From NCBI GenBank assembly GCA_963750895.1, contig CAVVSD010000008.1, positions 620,001-684,000 on the forward strand: DNA of 64,000 bases. Reading direction: 5' to 3'. Position 1 is the first letter of the stretch, and each line of letters begins with the position of its first letter. Both the position numbers and the translations under genes were made by a program. Positions 58,722 through 64,000 of the stretch are shown here, in pieces. The notes under the pieces were generated by a model that was not told the origin of the DNA, ran no database searches, and was given only the letters and a program-made list of their open reading frames with translations. Source of the stretch: CAVVSD01 sp963750895 (GTDB lineage: Bacteria > Actinomycetota > Thermoleophilia > Solirubrobacterales > Solirubrobacteraceae).

Positions 58722-60013
58722 TGCGCGAGTCCGCCACCTTCGATCGGGACACGATCGCCGAGATCCAGCGCGCCGCGCGCGAGGGGATCTACGACATCCG
58801 CGGCGGAGGCGCCAAGCGGCGCGTCCCGCACTTCGACGACCTCCTCTTCCTCGGCGCGAGCATGTCGCGCTATCCGCTGGAGGGCTACCGCGAGGCCTGC
58901 GCGACCGACGTCGTGCTCGGCACGCGGTTCGCCGAGAAGCCGCTCCGGCTCGACATCCCGATCACGATCGCCGGCATGAGCTTCGGCGCGCTGAGCGCCA
59001 ACGCCAAGGAGGCGCTCGGCCGCGGTGCGAGCGCGTGCGGCACGTCGACGACCACCGGCGACGGCGGGATGACCCCGGAGGAGCGCCAGTCGTCGAAGAC
59101 GCTCGTCTACCAGCTGCTGCCGTCGCGCTACGGCATGAACCCCGACGACCTCCGCCGCGCCGACGCGATCGAGATCGTCGTCGGGCAGGGCGCGAAGCCC
59201 GGCGGGGGCGGGATGCTCCTCGGCCAGAAGATCTCCGACCGCGTGGCCGAGATGCGCGACCTCCCGGCCGGCATCGACCAGCGCAGCGCCTGCCGCCACC
59301 CCGACTGGACCGGCCCGGACGATCTCGAGATCAAGATCGGCGAGCTGCGCGAGATCACCGACTGGCAGAAGCCGATCTTCGTGAAGGTCGGGGCGTCGCG
59401 GCCGTACTACGACGTCGCGCTCGCCGTGAAGTCCGGAGCCGACGTGGTCGTCCTCGACGGGATGCAGGGCGGCACCGCCGCGACCCAGGACGTCTTCATC
59501 GAGCACGTCGGCATCCCGATCCTCGCTGCGATCCCGATGGCCGTCGAGGCGCTGCAGGAGCTGCGCATGCACCGCGAGGTGCAGCTCGTCGTCTCGGGCG
59601 GCATCCGCTCGGGCGCGGACGTCGCGAAGGCGCTCGCGCTCGGCGCCGACGCGGTGTCCATCGGCATCGGCGCGCTCGTCGCGCTCGGCGACAACGCGCC
59701 CGAGCTCGACGCGGAGTACCGCGAGCTGGGCTCCGCCGCCGGCTTCTACGACGACTGGCACGAGGGCCGCGACCCGGCGGGCATCTCCACGCAGGACCCG
59801 GAGCTCGCCTCGCGCCTGGACCCGGAGGCGGCGGGACGGCGGCTCGCCAACTACCTGCGGACCATGACGCTCGAGGCCCAGACGCTCGCCCGCGCGTGCG
59901 GCAAGTCCCACGTCCACAACCTCGAGCCGGAGGATCTCGTCGCGCTGACGATCGAGGCGTCGGCGATGGCGCGCGTCCCGCTGGCTGGGACGTCCTGGAT
60001 CCCTGGCACGTAG
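58721..60013 (+). CDS. Second FMN-binding glutamate-synthase-like subunit (MgsC/GlxD-like)
   Basis: A 430-aa TIM-barrel: IAGMSFGALSANAKEALG, TTTGDGGMTPEERQ, DGMQGGTAATQD, VSGGIRSGADVAKALALGADAVSIG. The position of the 3Fe-4S cysteines in GltB reads DWHEGRDPAGISTQDP, so the cluster ligands are absent as in the first copy. The intact frame confirms the indel in the paralogue at 13315. It would catalyse the oxidative or transfer half-reaction with the GATase and GXGXG partners. The electron donor is unknown. Confidence 0.87.
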   Translation: MRESATFDRDTIAEIQRAAREGIYDIRGGGAKRRVPHFDDLLFLGASMSRYPLEGYREACATDVVLGTRFAEKPLRLDIPITIAGMSFGALSANAKEALGRGASACGTSTTTGDGGMTPEERQSSKTLVYQLLPSRYGMNPDDLRRADAIEIVVGQGAKPGGGGMLLGQKISDRVAEMRDLPAGIDQRSACRHPDWTGPDDLEIKIGELREITDWQKPIFVKVGASRPYYDVALAVKSGADVVVLDGMQGGTAATQDVFIEHVGIPILAAIPMAVEALQELRMHREVQLVVSGGIRSGADVAKALALGADAVSIGIGALVALGDNAPELDAEYRELGSAAGFYDDWHEGRDPAGISTQDPELASRLDPEAAGRRLANYLRTMTLEAQTLARACGKSHVHNLEPEDLVALTIEASAMARVPLAGTSWIPGT

Positions 60014-60030
60014 CCGCCTAGGGTCGGCGG

Positions 60031-60886
60031 ATGAGTGACACCGCCACGCTCACTGAGCACGAGACGCAGCAGATCGAACGAGCCAACGCGACCGGCCTCA
60101 CGCCGGTCGTCTTCATCCACGGCCTCTGGCTGCTGCCGTCGAGCTGGGACCGCTGGGCCACCGTCTTCGAGGAGGCCGGTTTCACGGCCCTGACGCCGGG
60201 GTGGCCCGACGACCCGGAGACGGTCGAGGAGGCCAAGGAGAACCCCCAGGCGCTCGCCGGCAAGGGCATCGAGGAGGTCGCCGACCACTACGCCGCCGCC
60301 ATCGGGCAGCTCTCCAGGAAGCCGGCCGTGATCGGCCACTCCTTCGGCGGGCTGCTCACGCAGATCATCGCCGGCCGCGGGCCTCTCGGCCGCGTCGGTC
60401 GCGGTGGACCCCGCGCCCTTCCGCGGCGTGCTGCCGCTGCCGATCTCGGCGCTGAAGTCCGCGTTCCCGGTCCTCGGCAACCCGGCGAACATCAGCCGCG
60501 CGGTGCCGCTCACCTACGACCAGTTCCGCTACGCGTTCGCCAACGCGGTGAGCGAGGACGAGGCGAAGGGGCTGTTCGAGGAGTACGCGGTGCCCGCCGC
60601 CGGCAAGCCGCTCTTCCAGGCCGCGACGGCGAACCTCAACCCGTGGACCGAGGCGAAGGTCGACCACGACAACCCCGACCGCGGGCCGCTGCTCGTCATC
60701 TCCGGCGAGCTGGACCACACCGTGCCGTGGGCCATCGCCAACGCCTCCTACAAGCGCCAGTCCGACAACCCCGGCATCACCGAGATCACCGAGATCAAGG
60801 GGCGCGGCCACGCGCTGACGATCGACAGCGGCTGGCGCGAGGTATGCGACACCGCGCTGGCGTTCGTCAAGCGCTTCGTGAGCTGA
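60031..60886 (+). CDS. Alpha/beta hydrolase, frameshifted
   Basis: The conceptual protein of about 284 aa starts MSDTATLTEHETQQ, with PVVFIHGLWLLPSSWD (oxyanion region), VIGHSFGGLLTQ (nucleophile Ser) and, after a frame change, LLVISGELDHTVPW (acid) and KGRGHALTID (base). One extra G near 60380 (GGGCC) breaks the frame after AGRG, and the alternative frame reads LSAASVAVDPAPFRGV across the join. The triad is complete, so the gene is probably intact in the organism. It starts 17 bp after the FMN gene and may belong to the second synthase operon. Confidence 0.78.
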
Positions 60887-62264
60887 CGGTGGGCTCCGGG
60901 TGGGCGGCCTCGTACGCCGCCATCGCCCGGAGCACCAGCGCGTCGCGATAGCGCGGCCCGACGACCTGCAACCCCACCGGCAGCCCCGCGGACGTGAACC
61001 CGCAGGGAACCGTCCCCGCGGGCTGCTGGGTGAGGTTGAAGGGGAAGGTGAACGGCGTCCACGACGTCCAGTCCGGATCGGAGGAGCCGGCGGGGACGTC
61101 GGCTCCGGCCTCGAACGCGGGGATCGGGAGCGTCGGGGTCAGGAGCAGGTCCCAGGTCGCGTGGAACTCGCTCATGCGCAGGCCGAGCGCGTCGCGCGCC
61201 TGCATCGCCCGCAGGTACTCCATCGCCGTGATCCGGCTGCCCATGGCCGCGGTCCGCACGAGGCCGGGGTCGAGGACGTCGGTCGGCGGCGGATCGCCGA
61301 GGTCCGCGACGACGCGCCCCGCGCCGGCGAACCACAGCGTCTCGAACGTCCCCCGCGGGTCGGGGAAGCCGGGATCGACCTCCTCCACGTACGCGCCCAT
61401 GTCCTCCAGGCGCGCCGCGGCGCGCGCGACGATCGCCGCCACCTCCGGCTCGACGGCCGCGTAGCCCAGCGCCGGGCTGAAGGCGACGCGCAGGCCCTCC
61501 ACGCCACCGCCGAGGCCGTCGCGGTACGGCGTCGCCTCGGGCTCCAGCGCGGTCCAGTCGCGCAGGTCGGGCTCGGTGAGGACGTCGAGCAGGAGCGCCA
61601 CGTCGCGGACCGTCCGCGCCATCGGCCCGACGTGGGCGAGGACGCCGAAGGGGCTCGCCGGCCACGCGGGCACGCGGCCGTAGGTCGGCTTGATCCCGGG
61701 GAGCCCGCAGAAGCCGCACGGGATCCGGATCGACCCGCCACCGTCGGTGCCGAGGGCGAGCGGCACCATCCCGGCGGCGAGCGCCGCCGAGCTGCCGCCG
61801 CTCGACCCGCCCGCCGTCCTCGTGACGTCCCACGGGTTGCGCGTGACGCCGTCGAGCGGGCCATGCGTGACGCCCTTCCAGCCGAACTCCGGCGTCGTCG
61901 TCTTGCCGACGGCGACGGCGCCGTTGCGGGCGAGTGCCGCGACGGACGGCGCGTCGACGTCCCACGCCCGGTCGGGATCGACGGCCCGCGAGCCGCGCAG
62001 CGTCGGCCATCCGGCCGTCAGCAGCACGTCCTTGATCGCGACGGGGACGCCGTCGAGCAGCCCGGCGGGCTCACCGCGCGACCAGCGCGCCTGGGACCGC
62101 GCGGCGGCCTCGCGGGCGCGGTCGGCGTCGACGAGGCGGAACGCGTTGACCGCGGGGTCCTCGCGCGCGATCCGCTCGAGCGTCGCGTCGAGCGCCTCGA
62201 GCGGCGAGAGCGCCCCACCGGCGAAGTCCTCGAGGAGCGCTGTCGCGTCTGGGGGCTCGGGCAC
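60867..62264 (-). CDS. Amidase signature-family amidohydrolase
   Basis: 465 aa with the Ser-cisSer-Lys triad: Lys78 in VAIKDVLL, cis-Ser155 in AGGSSGGSSAA and nucleophile Ser178 in TDGGGSIRIP. GTG start at 62264. The family hydrolyses small or aryl amides. Its location beside a gamma-glutamyl-amide ligase/synthase set invites the guess that it handles an amide intermediate or supplies the amine, but nothing in the sequence fixes the substrate. Convergent with the hydrolase, 20-bp overlap. Confidence 0.87.
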   Translation of the reverse strand: MPEPPDATALLEDFAGGALSPLEALDATLERIAREDPAVNAFRLVDADRAREAAARSQARWSRGEPAGLLDGVPVAIKDVLLTAGWPTLRGSRAVDPDRAWDVDAPSVAALARNGAVAVGKTTTPEFGWKGVTHGPLDGVTRNPWDVTRTAGGSSGGSSAALAAGMVPLALGTDGGGSIRIPCGFCGLPGIKPTYGRVPAWPASPFGVLAHVGPMARTVRDVALLLDVLTEPDLRDWTALEPEATPYRDGLGGGVEGLRVAFSPALGYAAVEPEVAAIVARAAARLEDMGAYVEEVDPGFPDPRGTFETLWFAGAGRVVADLGDPPPTDVLDPGLVRTAAMGSRITAMEYLRAMQARDALGLRMSEFHATWDLLLTPTLPIPAFEAGADVPAGSSDPDWTSWTPFTFPFNLTQQPAGTVPCGFTSAGLPVGLQVVGPRYRDALVLRAMAAYEAAHPEPTVSSRSA

Positions 62265-62330
62265 GCGGCAAGCGTAGATGCACGGCCGATCCGCCGATGA
62301 TCCACGGGCCCTGCGCGGGTCCAACCGTGC

Positions 62331-62657
62331 ATGACCAACTCCAGAACCGTCGTGAGCTACCGCGTCCACCCAGGGCGCGGGGACGAGAACGAGGCGCTCG
62401 TGCGCGCCGTCTTCGACGAGCTGCACCGGACCCGTCCCGCGGGGATCGACTACGCGACCATCCGGCTCGAGGACGGCGTGAGCTTCCTGCACGTCGCCGC
62501 CGAGGGGTCCGGGGAGGTGCTCCGCGGCCTCGACGCGTTCCAGGCGTTCCAGGCGGGCCTGCCGGAGCGCGCGGAGGCGCCGCCCGAGTTCGCCTCCGCG
62601 ACGATGATCGGCGACTACCGCGCGCTCAGCGCGGTGCAGCCCGTGACCGCGTCATAG
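62331..62657 (+). CDS. Small ABM/Dabb-like ferredoxin-fold protein
   Basis: 108 aa. VVSYRVHPGRGDENEALVRAVFDELH, then YATIRLEDGVSFLHVA and the phrase FQAFQAGLPERAEAPP follow the beta-alpha-beta pattern of antibiotic-biosynthesis-monooxygenase-like proteins. No catalytic residues can be assigned. It is convergent with the TetR gene and overlaps its 3' end by 32 bp. Confidence 0.7.
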   Translation: MTNSRTVVSYRVHPGRGDENEALVRAVFDELHRTRPAGIDYATIRLEDGVSFLHVAAEGSGEVLRGLDAFQAFQAGLPERAEAPPEFASATMIGDYRALSAVQPVTAS

Positions 62658-63300
62658 CGGCCACGAACTCCTCCTGCTCGAGCGGCTCGACGGTCATCGG
62701 CGTGACCGCCGCGTCGGCCTTCAGGCCGTCGAGCAGGACGGTGAGCAGGCGCTCCCAGTAGCCGGGAGCGAGCTCCCGCGTGCGCTCGGCGACGAAGCCG
62801 ACCGCGAAGTGCATCATCGGCACGTCGAACGCCCCGAGGTCGGCGCGGACGACGCCTGCGTCCTGCGCGCGCTGCAGGACCTGCGTGGCGATCGGCGCGA
62901 TGCGCTCGCGCGCCATCGCCACGCGCTCCCGGCCGCGGTCGCGGGCGAGGAGCGCCTCCTTCAGGCCGCGGTCCTCCGCCTGCAGCCGGCAGACGGCCCG
63001 CATGAACGCCTCGAACCCGTCCCACGGATCCTCCACTGCCAGCGCGTCGCGCGCGACCTGCTCGACCTGGCCGATCTTGTCCTCGAACAGCGCGTCGATG
63101 AGGTCGTCCTTGTCCGGGAACCGGCGGTAGACGGTGCCCACCCCGACGCCCGCGGCGGCGGCGATGTCGTCGAGCGAGACGCCCAGCCCGCGCTCGGCGA
63201 AGACCTCCTCCGCCGCACGCAGGATCCGCTGCCGATTGCGCTCGGCGTCGGACCGCAGGGGGCGGGGCAGCGGCAGGTCGGGTGGATTCGGAGGTGCCAT
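62626..63300 (-). CDS. TetR-family repressor of the adjacent DHA2 exporter
   Basis: 224 aa. The HTH reads RQRILRAAEEVFAERGLGVSLDDIAAAAGVGVGTVYRRFPDKDDL, with a C-terminal SBD-like domain similar to the TetR at 7490. The ATG at 63300 is chosen because the in-frame upstream extension runs through the probable operator at 63330-63345 and the divergent promoter. It likely represses the exporter starting at 63370. Confidence 0.88.
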   Translation of the reverse strand: MAPPNPPDLPLPRPLRSDAERNRQRILRAAEEVFAERGLGVSLDDIAAAAGVGVGTVYRRFPDKDDLIDALFEDKIGQVEQVARDALAVEDPWDGFEAFMRAVCRLQAEDRGLKEALLARDRGRERVAMARERIAPIATQVLQRAQDAGVVRADLGAFDVPMMHFAVGFVAERTRELAPGYWERLLTVLLDGLKADAAVTPMTVEPLEQEEFVAAMTRSRAAPR

Positions 63301-63329
63301 CTCCACTTGGATGCTAGCTTCCTGGCGTA

Positions 63330-63345
63330 AGTTGAGATCGTAACT
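63330..63345. promoter_or_regulatory. Imperfect palindrome in divergent TetR/MFS promoter
   Basis: AGTTGAGATCGTAACT (AGTT-nn-GATC-nn-AACT) is symmetric at 12 of 16 positions and sits in an AT-rich 69-bp gap. CTCCACTT also occurs twice in the same gap (63301 and 63344). Probable TetR operator. Confidence 0.45.
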
Positions 63346-63369
63346 CCACTTTCGCCACAGGGAGGACGC

Positions 63370-64000
63370 GTGCGTCCTGAGGAAAACCCGCATCACGAGC
63401 ACCGCTGGACGATCCTGGCCCTCATCGGCCTGGCCCAGCTCATGGTCGTGCTCGACATCACCATCGTGAACATCGCGCTGCCGAGCGCGCAGGAAGATCT
63501 CGGCTTCTCCAACGACTCACGCCAGTGGATCGTCACCGCCTACGCGCTGGCGTTCGGCTCGCTGCTGCTCCTGGGCGGACGCATCGGCGACATGTTCGGA
63601 CGCAAGTGGACCTTCATCGGCGGCCTGCTGGGGTTCTCCATCGCCTCGGCCATCGGCGGCGCGGCGAACTCGTTCGAGGTGCTCGTCGCCGCGCGCGCGC
63701 TGCAGGGCGTGTTCGGCGCCATGCTCGCTCCCTCCGCGCTCGGGCTGCTCAGCACGACCTTCGTCGACTCGTCCGAGCGGGCGAAGGCCTTCGGCATCTT
63801 CGGCGCCATCGCCGGCGGTGGCGCGGCGGTCGGACTGCTGCTCGGCGGCATCCTCACCGAGGTGCTCTCGTGGCGGTGGTGCCTGTACGTGAACCTGCTC
63901 ATCGCGATCCCGACTGCGATCGGCGGGTTCATCTACCTCGTCAACCGCGCGGCGGCGAACCGCCCCAGCCTGGATCTCCCCGGGACGCTCACCGCCAGCC
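63370..64000 (+). CDS. DHA2-family MFS exporter, N-terminal part (cut by window end)
   Basis: A GTG at 63370 with AGGGAGGA 5 bp upstream opens a frame that runs off the window. The 210 visible residues start MRPEENPHHEHRW and contain helix 1 with VVLDITIVNIALP, the motif-A-like loop GGRIGDMFGRKWTF, and ARALQGVFGAMLAPSALGLL, typical of DHA2 (EmrB/QacA-like) exporters. It is divergent from the TetR gene. The C-terminal two-thirds is not in the window. Confidence 0.85.
   Translation, partial: MRPEENPHHEHRWTILALIGLAQLMVVLDITIVNIALPSAQEDLGFSNDSRQWIVTAYALAFGSLLLLGGRIGDMFGRKWTFIGGLLGFSIASAIGGAANSFEVLVAARALQGVFGAMLAPSALGLLSTTFVDSSERAKAFGIFGAIAGGGAAVGLLLGGILTEVLSWRWCLYVNLLIAIPTAIGGFIYLVNRAAANRPSLDLPGTLTAS

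Noticed and set aside
1..64000. tRNA, rRNA, phage, integrase or transposase genes
   Set aside because: Reading both strands I found no cloverleaf, conserved rRNA segment, capsid or DDE/serine recombinase motif. A covariance-model or profile search would be decisive.

Overview
The window is about 64 kb of very GC-rich (roughly 72 percent), tightly packed bacterial DNA. Many genes overlap by 4 bases (ATGA, GTGA) or share one base (TGATG). Together with the family content (ECF sigma factors, many TetR, GntR and PucR regulators, an F420-type DDN-like protein, DHA2 exporters, ortho-cleavage catabolism) this points to a soil or rhizosphere actinobacterium. My best guess is class Thermoleophilia (Solirubrobacterales), but the sequence alone does not prove it. 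I see no rRNA, tRNA, CRISPR array, phage or transposase gene. At least nine single-base frameshifts sit inside otherwise well-conserved genes. They look like uncorrected assembly indels rather than decay.

Layout. 0-4 kb: envelope glycan genes (polyprenol-type glycosyltransferases, GtrA, a secreted esterase). 4-6.1 kb: an OmpR-type two-component pair with its probable binding repeats. 6-8.1 kb: a divergent DHA2 exporter/TetR pair. 8.1-8.65 kb: a gene-free interval holding two copies of a structured repeat. 8.65-25.3 kb: the main metabolic island. It contains a RutE-like nitroreductase and an SDR, then a glutamine-synthetase-like enzyme, three split glutamate-synthase-like subunits (GATase, GXGXG, FMN), an uncharacterised 142-aa protein, a FAD oxidoreductase, a GntR/UTRA regulator, an APC permease, an Amt transporter, an acyl-CoA-dehydrogenase-like flavoprotein, a DUF1989-GcvT fusion and a flavin reductase. 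This resembles a variant of the N-methylglutamate route for amine oxidation. Four copies of one 16-bp operator-like sequence lie in its three control regions, which suggests one regulon.

25-34 kb: a hydrolase, a YcnI-like protein, SDR and cupin genes with an FCD-GntR regulator, a SnoaL-like/TetR/exporter group, and a cupredoxin-sigma-anti-sigma operon beside an atypical LuxR-type regulator. 34-39.4 kb: a LysR-controlled operon running from a two-component phenol-type hydroxylase through catechol 1,2-dioxygenase, muconate cycloisomerase and muconolactone isomerase. 39.4-47.7 kb: exporter and TetR genes, then an acyl-CoA dehydrogenase and a biotin-dependent acyl-CoA carboxylase pair. The last two are separated by a 162-bp palindromic, MITE-like element flanked by TA. 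Removing it would restore a TAATG stop/start junction.

47.8-51.8 kb: a processive GT2 synthase coupled to a membrane-anchored GH18 chitinase-like protein. 51.8-64 kb: VOC, SDR and DDN-like genes, a GAF-PucR regulator, and a second glutamine-synthetase-like/GATase/GXGXG/FMN set arranged divergently around two inverted repeats. Then come a hydrolase, an amidase, a small ABM-like protein, and a TetR divergent from a DHA2 exporter cut by the window end. The two paralogous synthetase/synthase sets, the shared operator and the palindromic elements are the most distinctive parts.
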